A stretch of DNA of 64,000 bases, taken from the NCBI GenBank assembly GCA_010093485.1, contig MU001498.1, forward strand, positions 859,697-923,696, in the 5' to 3' direction. A model generated the notes under the pieces. It was not told the origin of the DNA, ran no database searches, and was given only the letters and a program-made list of their open reading frames with translations. The translations under genes were made by a program, and so were the position numbers. Shown one piece after another: positions 40,665 through 51,615 of the stretch (within the stretch, counting starts at the first letter, position 1; each line of letters starts with the position of its first letter). The DNA is from Karstenula rhodostoma CBS 690.94 (lineage: Eukaryota; Ascomycota; Dothideomycetes; Pleosporales; Didymosphaeriaceae).

Positions 40665-41667
40665 TCGGCTTTGCGAAGAATCGCCTTTCGTCTGAGAGAA
40701 TGCGATCGTGAACGAGTGTAGAACGACGTGGCGAAGTACAGTTGAAATGCCTCGATGCCATAGGGGTTCTCAACAAAGGGGTCTATATCACTACCCCAAC
40801 CATCAATTGGCCATAGCTTGCTATGTGATAAGAGGAAGCATGCTGCGAAAGTCGGTGCCCAGATCAGAATCAGGTGCGTCGAAAATTGCGAGGCTGTCCA
40901 ATCAAATACAAAACCTTACACCCATTAACCGGATCTGATAACAGCGCAATTTATTTTGGATGTGTAATGGTTCCACAAGCAAGCGGGCACGAATCTTGCA
41001 CACTGGTTTCCCATATAGGATCAATATCATGGCGTACACCCTTTAGTTGATTTTCTACGCGCAGCGCCCGTGTTAAGCTAGTGTAGATTGACAGAAGGGC
41101 AAACATAAGGCGAATAAAAGGAGAGCAGGTCGTGTCGTCGTTTTTATAGCTGAAGGGCTCACCACCTGACGAGACGTCAGCCGCAATGATGACGCGATGG
41201 GTCCGAATTGCTCCCAAACACCTATGAGAGATAACCTTCCCGAGTTTCAGCTGTTTCTGCAAGCTGACATGTTGATCTTCGATACAACACGTAGCTCTCT
41301 CGTGGTGTTCCAATGGTCTGCTCAGCCTTACAGCTGCAACCTACAGCACGGTGACGAAGAATGCACACACGTTGATACGGGGGTCTAGACAATACCTACT
41401 CTGGCTTGGGTTATCTCCTCATATCTTGGCTTGTTCTCACGTACCGGTCAGGCAACGTTTGTAGAAATGTTATGGTATGACGAGGTGGTTTGGCTTGCGC
41501 TGATACTGTTGACATGTGGATTGCTAAATTCGTTGTACAGGTGGGTCTTACTGATATCAAGCACGGACGTTCAACTTCGAAGGTGATCGATGGAGCCTAT
41601 AACCATCGATAACACAAGGGAAGGGTGAGCAACGGTGCGCACAGCGTAGCTGCTTCCAACCCCGCTC
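40665..41667. other. Intergenic, 1.0 kb, no supported gene
   Basis: Promoter of the membrane-protein gene on the left and 3' flank of the dehydrogenase fusion on the right. Short ORFs only. Confidence 0.45.
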
Positions 41668-43518
41668 TCAGGCAATCGCCACCCCCGTCAAGTCACCAAG
41701 CTCAGCGAACAACACCTTCTTCTCCCTCGTCTCAACATCAACCTTGTACAGCCCACCAGCAAGGTCGGTGACATAGCACACACCACCCTCCTTATCCAGC
41801 GCCAACCCGATCGCTTCGTGTAACCTCGTAGCCAATACTTCTCTTTCTCGCTTGCCGCCCTCCATCCTCGCCCGATTCAGCGAGTTTCCAGTCGGCGGGT
41901 CGCCCCGATCAGTCCAGTACAACACCGCATTCTCCTCGTCCATGTCGAGATCAATCGGCTCCGGCAAGTCGCTGAACACGACTTCGCGTTCCGCAGGTTT
42001 ATCTATGCGCGCACGGAATATGCGGCCCATGTTGCCTTTGGGCGCGCCTTTCTGGCTCCAGTAGAAGAAGCCACGCGCCTCGTCCACCGTGATACCGACG
42101 CACCAGCGGCACTGAGGGTGTGGTTCTTCCGAGGCGGCCGTGTCGACTAGGACCTCCATGTTCGTGCCGTCCAGGTTGCTGCGTAATACTTTCATGCCCT
42201 CCCGGTCGCACCAGTAGATTTTGCGGCTGAGGGGCGCAATGGTGATCTGCTTCGGGGTATGCACGCCGGGAGTGCCTGGCGCGACGATGACTGAGCGCTG
42301 AGAGCCGTCGAGTCGTGCGCGTTCGATGGAGCCCGAGTTGCTGCTTAGAGAGGTGCCCATGTTGGTCCAGTACATGTACTCGCCGTCGCTGTCGATGGCG
42401 ATGCCGTCTGGAAGCGTGTTGATGTTGTCGATGATTGTGCGCAAGTCTGAGCCGTTGGTCTCGCATGATTTTATGCTGCCGTGAGCGTTAGGGAGGTTTG
42501 AGAGATCGGTGTCCAGGATGATTAGCCGTTTCGACTCTTTCTCCAGGCTAGATCCTGCCTTTGTTTCTCTCCGAATATTGAGCAGCTGCACAATTTCGTC
42601 GTCTCTTTGCCTAGACAGGTCGATGTATTTCCGCCCGTTGACAGCATCAAGCGTACCCGCCACCCACTTGTTCTTCAACTCTTCGTCCACCACAGGATCT
42701 TCTTGAGCCCACCATGTCGTCATCGGCTGCAGCAGATGGTTCGCCATATGTTCAACCCCACCCTCTCCCCCAGCCAGATGCATCAGCGTACTTGGGCCCA
42801 AAACACCCCATCTTAATCCAGGCCCATACGCCATCGCTTCATCGATGTCCTTCACAGTACATACCTCGTTCTGCACTATATGGAAGATTTCGCGGAACAA
42901 TGCTGCCTGCAGACGATTCGCGATGTGACCAGGGACTTCTTTCTGTACATGGATCGGCTTCTTCCCAACGTTTTCGTAGAACTGCAGGGTCCGTTCAATG
43001 GTAGATTTCGATGTGCGCCGGCCGCCCACAACTTCAACCAGGGGGATGAGATGAGGAGGGTTGAACGGGTGGCCGACGACGCATCGCTCTGGTTTCGACT
43101 CCGGGGGCATGCCCTCCTGAATCTTCGAGCACATCAGTCCGCTGGAACTGGTTGCGATGATGACATCGTCGGGTAGGTGTTTTGCGATGTCTGTGAAGAG
43201 GCTTTGCTTGAAGTCCAATCGCTCCGGTCCGTTTTCCTGCACGAAGTCGGCGTTGTTGAGTGCGTCGCGAAGGTCGGTCGTGAATGTGATGTCGTCTACT
43301 GTCGCGGAATGCTTTTTCAGGAGACCCAGTGACTTCAAAGTTGGTAGAGCGGTTGCCGTGACTGTGTGGAGGAATGTCTTGCTGGAGGGATTGATGTCGT
43401 AGACGGTGACATTGAGGCCCTGGGCAAGGAAGAGCGCTGCCCATGATGCGCCAATCGCACCGCACCCTATAATGGCAACGTTCTTTATTTCTCGGTACAA
43501 GGGCGTAGCGTGTGGCAT
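41668..43518 (-). CDS. 3-hydroxyacyl-CoA/L-carnitine-type dehydrogenase fused to a YWTD-like beta-propeller
   Basis: Single exon, 616 aa. Residues 1-~325 form an NAD-dependent 3-hydroxyacyl-CoA dehydrogenase-like unit: NAD motif VAIIGCGAIGASWAALFLAQ, ENGPERLDFK, IATSSSG, the catalytic-His block VVGHPFNPPHLIPLVEVVGG, and VPGHIANRLQAALFREI. This subgroup includes L-carnitine 3-dehydrogenase and L-gulonate 3-dehydrogenase. Residues ~335-616 have repeated YWTN/YWCD/YWSQ/YWTD elements about 45-50 residues apart (GEYMYWTNMG, RKIYWCDREG, GFFYWSQKG, AVLYWTDRG), as in LDL-receptor class B or SMP-30-like six-bladed propellers. No signal peptide is present, so it acts inside the cell. The propeller might hydrolyse or bind a lactone or ester intermediate. 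It is divergent from a class III CoA-transferase. Confidence 0.88.
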   Translation of the reverse strand: MPHATPLYREIKNVAIIGCGAIGASWAALFLAQGLNVTVYDINPSSKTFLHTVTATALPTLKSLGLLKKHSATVDDITFTTDLRDALNNADFVQENGPERLDFKQSLFTDIAKHLPDDVIIATSSSGLMCSKIQEGMPPESKPERCVVGHPFNPPHLIPLVEVVGGRRTSKSTIERTLQFYENVGKKPIHVQKEVPGHIANRLQAALFREIFHIVQNEVCTVKDIDEAMAYGPGLRWGVLGPSTLMHLAGGEGGVEHMANHLLQPMTTWWAQEDPVVDEELKNKWVAGTLDAVNGRKYIDLSRQRDDEIVQLLNIRRETKAGSSLEKESKRLIILDTDLSNLPNAHGSIKSCETNGSDLRTIIDNINTLPDGIAIDSDGEYMYWTNMGTSLSSNSGSIERARLDGSQRSVIVAPGTPGVHTPKQITIAPLSRKIYWCDREGMKVLRSNLDGTNMEVLVDTAASEEPHPQCRWCVGITVDEARGFFYWSQKGAPKGNMGRIFRARIDKPAEREVVFSDLPEPIDLDMDEENAVLYWTDRGDPPTGNSLNRARMEGGKREREVLATRLHEAIGLALDKEGGVCYVTDLAGGLYKVDVETREKKVLFAELGDLTGVAIA

Positions 43519-44160
43519 GTTTGGTTAATTATCATATATGAATCCTTAAGGGCGATGAGTATTAGGAAGGAAGAATTGACGAATACCTAAGGTAAAAAGC
43601 AACTCGCCTTAGCCCACCCATTCTTATATACGGACTACAACACGTCCGCGTCACCCTGCACGCCCAAACATCCAGCAAAAACATTTCACCAGCCTCGGAC
43701 GAAGCCCATCCGATGACGCTACATGCGGCGGAGATATCTCGTAGCAATACAGATCGGCGGAGATCGGCCGACTCGAAGCTTTTCGGAAGGTAATCGGGCC
43801 GCCGTCACAACGTGGCAAAACGCTCTCTACACGACCCATTCGCTGCACCGCGATCTGCGAACCCAGTTTGTGCAGGCGTCTTCCTCGTACGAAGAAACGG
43901 TGCGAAGGACACCCTAAGGATGCAAGGCGTGTGGGGCGCGCGCGGGTCCTTCCGAGGCGAAGACCGAGCTTTGTCGATGGCCGAGATTGGGGATGACGTT
44001 GCGGTGTTTACTATGAAGATTGTGTTTTCAGCTAGGGTCAGAAGAAGAGATATAAAGCAAGGGGACGGCGCTTCGGAGGGAGACATTGACCGATGCATCA
44101 TAAATTTGAATCTCTGCAAGACCTTAGCAACCTCATTGATTACTTTCCTTTACCACCAAC
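43519..44160. promoter_or_regulatory. Shared divergent promoter, dehydrogenase / CoA-transferase
   Basis: The 642-bp gap contains TATATAAG on the minus strand (43630-43623, about 105-112 bp before the dehydrogenase start) and TATAAA on the plus strand (44051-44056, 105-110 bp before the transferase start). Matching spacing on both sides suggests two inducible TATA promoters with shared upstream sites. Confidence 0.55.
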
Positions 44161-45897
44161 ATGTCTGCATCGAACCGCACGCCGGACATCTACGGACCTG
44201 GAACGTACACAGACGCAACGTTCGTACCTGTGCCCCAAGACACAAAACGCATCTTCCGCCAACTCGCTGAACAAACGCCCAACTTCACCAGAGATGAAGC
44301 TCTCCTCTCCAAAGTCCAGTTCACAGGTGAAGACTACCCAGTCATCCCCGGTCCCATCAAAGCAACGTCCGTAGCTGCAGCCCTCCACGCTATGTGCGGC
44401 GTTGTCGCAGACGAGATCCTCACCCTCCGAGGCGCACAAGACCCATCCCGCAAAGTCACCATAAATACCACACATGCCTCGTTATGGTTCGGCGCCGTTG
44501 CAACGGCGTATCTAGGCGGCGAAGACGTCCTCACGCTCGCCGGGAAGGGCGAGCTAAAAAATGTAATTCCGGACTGGGAGCGCGGGTGGGTCGACACGCC
44601 GCTCAAGTACCGCGCGACGGGGCTGTATCCAACCCAGGACCCTGAGACGTGGTACTCGCTGCACGGCAGCATGGAGGCGGAGCCTGTGCTGCGGTCCATC
44701 AGATTAGACCCGGCGACGAAGGTAGACTCGAACGAGGAGGCTGCGGCGCTGATTGCGGAGCACACGAAGAAGTTTCTGCCAGCGGAGCTGGAGATGAACA
44801 ACCTTATGAACGGGTTCTGCGGCTCCGTGTGCTTCACCCCGAAGCAGTGGAACGAGAGCAGCATGGGGAAGAGGCTGGCAGAGCATCCGCTGGTAGACGT
44901 GGAGCAGCAGACGCACGCGGTGCCTACACCTCCAGTTACATTCCCACCGCTCAGAGCTGGCGATCTCAGGCCCCTGGCTGGCATCAAGGTCATCGAGATG
45001 ACCCGTGTCATCGCCGGACCGCAAATCGGCACCATCCTCACATCCCTCGGTGCCGACGTCATCAGACTGAACCCACCCCATCTCCCAGACATCAACATCC
45101 TGCAGCTCACCCTCAACGCAGGCAAACGCACCACGACGGTCGATCTCCGCAAGCCCGAAGAGCTCGCGCAACTGCTCCAGCTACTCTCCGAGGCCGACGT
45201 CTTCGTACAAGGATTCCGCCACGGCAAGATGAAGAAGTTCGGTCTCGGCCTCGAGGAGATGCTCGAGATGGCCGGCAAGCGCGGAAAAGGCATCGTCTAC
45301 GTCTCCGAGAACTGTTACGGTCGCGAGGGGTACTACCGCGAGCGTCCGGGATGGCAGCAAATTGCCGATGCAGCAGCGGGCTCCGCATACGTGACGGGCA
45401 AAGCGCTGGAGCTGACGCAGAACCTTCCTGCACATGAGGCTGTACTACCCAGTCTTCCCATCTCGGATATGTCGACTGGCGTGCTGGGCGCACTAGGCAC
45501 GCTGATTGCGCTACGGGACCGCGCGACCAAGGGCGGGAGTTACTCTGTGCATGGGAGTTTGACGGGTGTGAATGCGTATGCGTTGAGGGAAGACGTAGGG
45601 TTGTACCCCGTGGACGTGGTGCGAGAGTGCCAGGAGCGATTCCAATGGCAAAGCATGCGTGGGTCGCATCATGTGCTGGATATCCTCGTGACAGTGTGGA
45701 AGGGGTGGAAGAAGGTTCTCGGAAAGTACCTTGAGGAGGACAGCGGCTGGTTCCAGACTTTCGGCAAGAGTGCGTTTGATGGGAAGAGGCTATCTATTTT
45801 GAAACCTGTGGCGCAGATTGAGGGCGCGGAAACGGAGTGGAAGACGCCAAGTGGTCCGTATGGAGCGGAGAAGTTGGCAGGTTTGGAGTGGCTGTAG
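44161..45897 (+). CDS. Class III CoA-transferase (CaiB/BaiF family)
   Basis: Single exon, 578 aa. Moves CoA between carboxylic acids through an aspartyl-CoA thioester. The first ~250 residues hold a divergent half (TINTTHASLWFGAVATAYLG). The second half starts LAGIKVIEMTRVIAGPQIGT and continues LGADVIRLNPPHLPDINILQ, the GKRTTTVDLRKPE block, ADVFVQGFRHGKMKKFGLGL and the catalytic-Asp region LPSLPISDMSTGVLGALGTL, all typical of CaiB/BaiF. The internal duplication resembles fungal and bacterial carnitine or alpha-methylacyl-CoA related members of about 550-600 aa. No peroxisomal targeting signal is evident (ends GLEWL). The head-to-head dehydrogenase suggests a joint catabolic route for carnitine or another beta-hydroxy acid. 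Confidence 0.9.
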   Translation: MSASNRTPDIYGPGTYTDATFVPVPQDTKRIFRQLAEQTPNFTRDEALLSKVQFTGEDYPVIPGPIKATSVAAALHAMCGVVADEILTLRGAQDPSRKVTINTTHASLWFGAVATAYLGGEDVLTLAGKGELKNVIPDWERGWVDTPLKYRATGLYPTQDPETWYSLHGSMEAEPVLRSIRLDPATKVDSNEEAAALIAEHTKKFLPAELEMNNLMNGFCGSVCFTPKQWNESSMGKRLAEHPLVDVEQQTHAVPTPPVTFPPLRAGDLRPLAGIKVIEMTRVIAGPQIGTILTSLGADVIRLNPPHLPDINILQLTLNAGKRTTTVDLRKPEELAQLLQLLSEADVFVQGFRHGKMKKFGLGLEEMLEMAGKRGKGIVYVSENCYGREGYYRERPGWQQIADAAAGSAYVTGKALELTQNLPAHEAVLPSLPISDMSTGVLGALGTLIALRDRATKGGSYSVHGSLTGVNAYALREDVGLYPVDVVRECQERFQWQSMRGSHHVLDILVTVWKGWKKVLGKYLEEDSGWFQTFGKSAFDGKRLSILKPVAQIEGAETEWKTPSGPYGAEKLAGLEWL

Positions 45898-46349
45898 TTG
45901 CGAGACAAATATTTAGGCAGGAACCTAGTGACACTATTGTAGCAGTTTGAGCGAAACCGTACTCTATCTTTTCGAAAACAACTCTTCTAGGTTGGTCATT
46001 TTTGCGTGTTCCTGTGCATGACGGTGTTATCGGCAGGCAGTTTGCACTATACGTACACACGACCATTAAGCATGTGACGGTCCCACATCTGCCCATCTCC
46101 TCTCATCCATCATGTGCAACTGCCAAAACATGCTTTTCCCATGACTAGGCTGACCCGCGTATAGTTCACGCCTAAGTCGCGGCATGTCATGAGATGTTTC
46201 TGGCTTGCAGATTAACACTGGCTCCACAGTATCCCAGATTCACCGGATTGAAGCATGTGGATGTTGAGGTTCAAACAATTCTTCTGATTGGGTATCTCAT
46301 CTAGTCCAAGTCCAAAACGCCGTTCCATGCATGCTGAGTTGTTGTACAT
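45898..46349. other. Convergent intergenic region, 0.45 kb
   Basis: 3' flanks of the CoA-transferase and HSH49. Nothing else seen. Confidence 0.5.
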
Positions 46350-47310
46350 CTATCTTCCAAAACCTGGGGGAGGCTGTGCGAAGCCTGGCGGAGGATGACC
46401 TCCAGGGAAGCCGGGCGGTGGAGGGTAGAAAGTCGTCGGTGGAGCACCGCTCGGAGGCCTTGCCGGCAGCCCAGATGGCAGCGGTGGGAGAGAGGGCGGG
46501 GCTTGCGGCGGGGCGCGCGGGGGTGGTCCTGCGTAGCTGTTTGGCCCACTGGGCATGCCGGGGACGCCGCGGGGTCCTGAGGGAGCCTGTGGCGGAGGTG
46601 CCTGGAAAAGATGGGCGGGGAGGGGCTGCACAGCGGGTGCAACACCATGGGCTTTTGCTTGCTTTGCGAGCAAACGCTCTGCGTCGTCTCCATGTCGCGC
46701 GCCCTGTCCGTCTTTCTTGTACGCATATTGCACGGAGATCTGCTTGCTCTGCATGTACTGGCCATGCATGTTCGCGATGGCTGCGTCCGAGGCATCAAAG
46801 TCGGCGTATGAAACGAAACCGTAGCCCTTGGACAATCCGAGCTCGTCGCGCGCAATTTTGGGAGCGCTGACAAGCTGTCCGAAGCGCAGGAATGTATCGT
46901 ACAGCGACCTCTCGTCGACCATGGAGTCCAGGTTGCCGATGAACAGCTCTGCGCCGACCTCGACGCTCTTTGCCTTGTCTGCAGAGGCCTTGTTCATGCG
47001 TATGGCATTGTTGTAGAGGCGCGTGCCGTTGAGGATGGAGATGACGTACTCGGCATCACCCTCGGTCGCGAACTCGACGAAGCCGAAGCCCTGGTGCTTG
47101 CCGTTGACGCGATCGACGGGCATGTTGATGGTGCGCACGCGGCCGTGATGGTTCATGAGCTCGGTCAGAAGCTGCTGCGTCACATCTTCGTGGATGTTGC
47201 CGACGTAGACGGTGGCTTCCTTGTTCTGCTCCCTGCGTAGCGTTAGCAAGCAGCAGCGCGGTTGCGGAAGTTGGCGATGCGTACCAGTGGCGCGCAGCGG
47301 GGCCTGCCAT
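46350..47310 (-). CDS. HSH49: Splicing factor 3b subunit 4 (SF3B4/Hsh49)
   Basis: U2 snRNP component that contacts pre-mRNA next to the branch point. Exons 47310-47285 and 47232-46350 give 302 aa. The 26-nt first exon supplies MAGPAARHW, joined to EQNKEATVYVGNIHEDVTQQ. RRM1 spans about residues 13-90 with RNP2 VYVGNI and RNP1 HQGFGFVEF; RRM2 spans about 100-180 with LFIGNL and KGYGFVSY. A proline/glycine-rich tail follows (PPGFPGGHPPPGFAQPPPGF), typical of SF3B4. The open frame continues upstream past the real start through the intron, giving a false extension to 47561. Confidence 0.94.
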
Positions 47311-47597
47311 GATGGAGTTGGACTGGTCGTGACTTGATCGCGGCCCGGAGAGTACTGGCGTGTTACTCGTGGCACGTCTTCGCAGGCTGAGGTGGTGGCG
47401 GTGGGTTGTTGTCGGCGTCGAGCTCGAAAATTGAAGCTCTCCGCCATGTATGAGTAGTGGCTTGGCAGACGCGATGGCACGTGCGCAAGCTCCGCGAAAC
47501 TTTCATGTTGGAATGCCCTCACCGTTACCGTCCACCACCAGGAACCTCCATCGCACAACATCCTGCACCCGTCGCCGCTTCCTCCATCATAGCCGCC
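47311..47597. promoter_or_regulatory. Divergent promoter between HSH49 and TOM7
   Basis: 287 bp between the start codons. No TATA box seen, as common for housekeeping genes. Confidence 0.45.
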
Positions 47598-47863
47598 ATG
47601 TTCCAGCTCTCAGAAGAATCCAAGGTCCGTCCCTTCCTGCGTCTCCAATGACGACCGGACTAACCCTCGCCCAGGAGCGCATCGCTCGCATCATCGACGT
47701 CTCCCGCGTCGCGATCCACTACGGCTACCTTCCGTTGATCCTCTATCTCGGATACTCTCGCAGCGAGCCGAGGCCGTCGCTCATCCGGTGAGTGTCCTCG
47801 GGCCGGTGGCTACACAGCGGTGAAGGCTGACGGCAACACAGACTCTTTTCCCCTCTTGCGTAA
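47598..47863 (+). CDS. TOM7: Mitochondrial import receptor subunit TOM7
   Basis: Small tail-region subunit of the outer-membrane TOM complex that regulates its assembly. Three exons: 47598-47624 (MFQLSEESK), 47675-47787 (starting [20 protein letters not shown], with helix [17 protein letters not shown]) and 47842-47863 (LFSPLA, stop). The total is 53 aa, the normal family size. The helix and the following Pro-rich [13 protein letters not shown] end match fungal Tom7 closely. The first exon is only nine codons and the last only seven, so ORF-based prediction would miss or truncate it. Confidence 0.93.
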
Positions 47864-48684
47864 ACGCGTCAGCGTCACGAATTGGCACACATGCGTTTGG
47901 TTTCGAGGGCGCGTCGCCCGCTGTATATTACCGTACCATTATCATCCGGCGCAACTGGCATCATGGGTCATGTATAGGGCATGTATAGAGGGGAACATGG
48001 GCGGTAGGGCCTCGTCCGTTCCAGCTGGGGGGATCTCCGCTTTCTTTTGGGTGCACAGCGACAGTCCACACGTGGAGCATGCTGCGAACATGTACATTCA
48101 TGCATGCAATTTAATGGATGCCGCACGCCTAGTCGCATGGCGTGGGGCTTTTGCTAGACCTGACAAAGACGTGTAAACTACCTGCTAGCCCGACCGAACT
48201 GGCATTGCCGCAATCCATCTGCGGCCCAAACTGCGTCTAAACAGGACTGACTGCCATGCTCCTCGGATGCTGCGCTGCGCCCTGGCACTGCAGCCAAGTG
48301 CTCCCCACCAACACCAATCGTGGCTCCCTCCCCACCCCACGTGTCGCCCGCTTGCTCCCACATCTCGGCCCGCACTCCACCGCAGCTCGACCTCAAGCAT
48401 CGGTCAACGGCACCCTGGCCGTCAGAATGGAGCACCAGCCCTGCACAGCCGTCGAGAGCTCCCACGGCCCACGGCTGCCAGACGAGACTCCGTGCGCCCT
48501 TGACAGTTGCCATGTCCATGCCCCCACGCACCTTTCACCTACGTATATCGCGCCCGTCCGGCCGTCTGCTCCTCTCTGTTCTCTGTTGCTCCCTAGACTC
48601 CCCGATCCCCAGATCGTCGCGACTCCCCCTGTTGAGCTTGCCCGTGTTCCGCAGTGACCTGTCCGTGCTGCCCCAGTTCCCAGG
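47864..48684. other. Intergenic, 0.8 kb, no supported gene
   Basis: TOM7 3' flank followed by a C-rich stretch (48300-48640), probably promoter and leader of the next gene. Overlapping ORFs on both strands here reflect the lack of stops in C-rich DNA and show no motif. Confidence 0.45.
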
Positions 48685-50986
48685 ATGACGGCCCCCAGCA
48701 TCGGGGATATATTGCTACTCTCCCAGACAGCTTGGAAAGTTGGTCGTGCTTTCACTGCGGGCCGGACCCACGCACCCGCCGAGTTCCAGGACGTCGAGGT
48801 GGAGATCAATGCCCTAGCCAAAGCCCTGAAGCTGCTTGCCGAGGCTCTATTCGCCGAGTCGGATGATAGCCTACTGAAGCAAGCAGATGCCAGAACCGAA
48901 CGTGGATTTGCTACCATTGTCAATTCATGTTCGCGAGCGGTTCAAGATTTGGAATCTCTGCTGGACCAGTACCAAGTCGTGAAGAAAACGCGCAACTCGG
49001 GCGGCTTTGCTGTTGAAAGATCTTGGAGTGACATGGTACTGGCCCAGTACAAGACCATGATGTGGACTACAGACGGAGGAAACCTACAGAATCTGCGAGC
49101 CCTGGTCCAGATGCATGTAAACACCATCACTCTCACGATGCGCGCACTGCAGAGGTATTTTGGTGGCGTTGTATCTGGCATGCGCAATCATTGCTGATTT
49201 GTATAGCAAATCAATCACCCAGCTCGAAAGCGTCGTCAACCCCATCGCTGAACAGGTAGACAGCATACAGCACCGAACGCGTACCCTCAGCCAGCAACTT
49301 GATGAGGCCAATCGTATTGTCAGAGATATTGCGGGCCGCTCGCACTTTCCGCCCACACCGAATACCATGGCCAGTTCACCGAGCACGCTTCCACTCCAAC
49401 CATCCCAAACTTCGCCAGACCACTATTCAGCATCAGACTTCTTCCCTCCCCGACAGAGCTCGAATAATAATCGCCCTCAATCTCCACCCCCCTCATTTGG
49501 TTCCCCAGAGCTTTCTGCACCTTCCTCGCCGCCTAGGTCTACGCTGCCTTCGCCGCAGACAACTCGCAAACGCATTTCAGAATTCAGCTTCGGTGGCCCT
49601 GGATCGCGGCATTCTGGCAGCGTAGCGTCTTCCGATGGGGATTCCAGCCACAACTCAAAATCCCCACTCCGGTACGCCTACTTGTCTCGGCAACCTTCCA
49701 CGAAAGCTCCCAACCTTGCCAAGTCTGTGGCAGACCGAGAGGCGCGCTCTAGACCAGATTCTGGGGTGCTTTCGCCGATGCTCCCACCGCCCGCGATGAC
49801 TCTTCCCCCTTTGCCAGATACTGATGCTGGAGCTGAAACAGCCTCTTTGATGTCAGGGCTTAGTCTCGGCCAACAATCCCAATCTGCGGGATCAGAGATC
49901 AAGAAATTACATCGAAGCTCGATGACATTGGTTCAGAAGGAACAGTTCGAGAAAGTGGCGTTCCGGAACGCGGCTATCTTATGCGATGTGTAAGCCACTT
50001 ATCTCGTATTCTGCTGCCACAATCACGTCAACTCGTCTTCTGTTCTCATATACTGACTTTACTCAGCCGCGGCACCACAGTCGAATATGCGCAAAAGGTG
50101 TCAACCGACGAGGGCTCTCATGATGTTGAGATGGTAGAAGCTTGCCAGGAGTGCCGCATTGCAGTCGTGCGTAAGCGCGAGGCGATGGCCGATGCGAAAC
50201 ACGACATCCGCATGATGACTTCGATATGGGTATTCAGTGATGACAACACTGTCAGGCTAGAGCTCAAGATGGTGGACGGTGAGATGTACGTCCCGTACTC
50301 GAGCTACTTCAGCCCTGAGAAAGTCTCCGTCACCGTGCCTTGCGAACTCAAGTTTCATGATGTGAAGTACGGGCAACGGGTTCTCAGGACCGCGAAGACG
50401 ACTTGGATCAACTACATTTTCGAATCCGCACATAGTAAGCTCTGTTCCTCCATGGATCCTGAATGCAGCTTACAGAATATCAGGCGCAGCCCTGTTCCAG
50501 AACGAGCTGATGGGGCGCACTCTCCTCGCCACATACCGGACCTCAAAAACCCTGCGCATTCACGAAGGCCTCTCGGGTGCCTTTTCTTACGCCGAGCAAA
50601 TGTGTGGCATGGAGAACCTGCGCATATGGGAGGATAACGACACGCTCGCAGTCATTGTACTCATCCACTTCAGCCCGCAGTTCCGTCACGGCTACCTGGC
50701 TTTCTATCTCAATTCTGTCAACACGCCCATTCGCGTGAAAGACGACGGCGGCCGCGAGGTAAAGGTGAAAGGATTGCGGGTGCCGCTGGAGGGCAAGAGC
50801 AGTGGTAGGAAGGACAGCGTTATTGCAGAGGGGAAGAGCAGGGGCGAGGGAGTCGATAAGAAGAAGATGGTTACGGGCGCACGGATCGAGTTTGCAAGCG
50901 AGGCGGAGAAGAGAGATTTCTTAGGGCTGGTGTGGGAGGTGCAGAAAGAGATGAGGGATCTGCCGGGGCTGGCGGGTGTCAACTAG
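48685..50986 (+). CDS. Large protein of unknown function with helical N-terminus resembling fungal STAND/HeLo-like N-domains
   Basis: Four exons (48685-49154, 49207-49989, 50067-50434, 50484-50986) close exactly to 707 aa. The N-terminal ~190 residues are helical (APSIGDILLLSQTAWKVGRA, VEINALAKALKLLAEALF, SITQLESVVNPIAEQVDSI), resembling the helical N-domains found on fungal STAND and HeLo-type proteins. A long Ser/Pro-rich disordered region follows (RPQSPPPSFGSPELSAPSSP). The C-terminal half is well ordered in composition (IWVFSDDNTVRLELKMVDGE, WINYIFESAHSAALFQNELM, LAVIVLIHFSPQFRHGYLAF) and is of a type common in Dothideomycetes and Eurotiomycetes without an assigned function. No NTPase motif, signal or membrane helix is seen. 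Confidence 0.8.
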
Positions 50987-51615
50987 GGCTCGTGAACATA
51001 TGGCTTCAGCTTTATTTCGAAGGTCTTGCGAGAAGGGGCCGGCTGAACCCGAGTTGTATACTGTGCGGGGTACAGTCGCACGCTGGTTCCGTATTGAGTC
51101 TGGCCTTGCTTGGGCGCTCAACAGGATTTGCTCTCGACCGTCACTTTGACGGCAGGATTGTAATCTTGGATGGTGTACTAGAAAACGCTCGCATGGAGTA
51201 TACTACCATCTGTATCTAGCTTCTCAATCGTGCTCATAGATGTTTGCTTTTGTAGATGATCCGCATACCACAGGCCCAGCTCATCGACCCAGGCATCACG
51301 ATGCGATCGCCTGGTCGACTCATAATGTGGTATAAAACGCATTTCAGATACACACCTCCTTCCATTCGCCCAACCGATAAGTCGCAAGCAATGTGTTGAG
51401 CGTATCGCGACCCGCCCGAACCACCGACCACAAACATGTCTATATAATCAACCACCGGAAGGCTGACACTACTCAACCGTCACTCTGCGAGACCCCAGCG
51501 AGGGTTCAAGCTCCGAATTCTTGATTCGGGTATCACGTGCCAATTTGTCCTTGACCATTCACGAACTAGCCTAGCAGCTTCCCACAGCATATAAACCCCG
51601 TACCTCTGCCTCGTC
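50987..51615. other. Intergenic, 0.63 kb, no supported gene
   Basis: 3' flank of the preceding gene, then promoter of the next. A CATATAAACC element at about 51588-51597 lies some 20 bp before ATG 51616, too close for a TATA box if that start is right. It would fit better with the start at 51715. Confidence 0.4.

Noticed and set aside
47311..47561. N-terminal extension of HSH49
   Set aside because: The 26-nt exon starting at 47310 plus a good intron gives the family-typical N-terminus; the extension is intron and upstream DNA read through.
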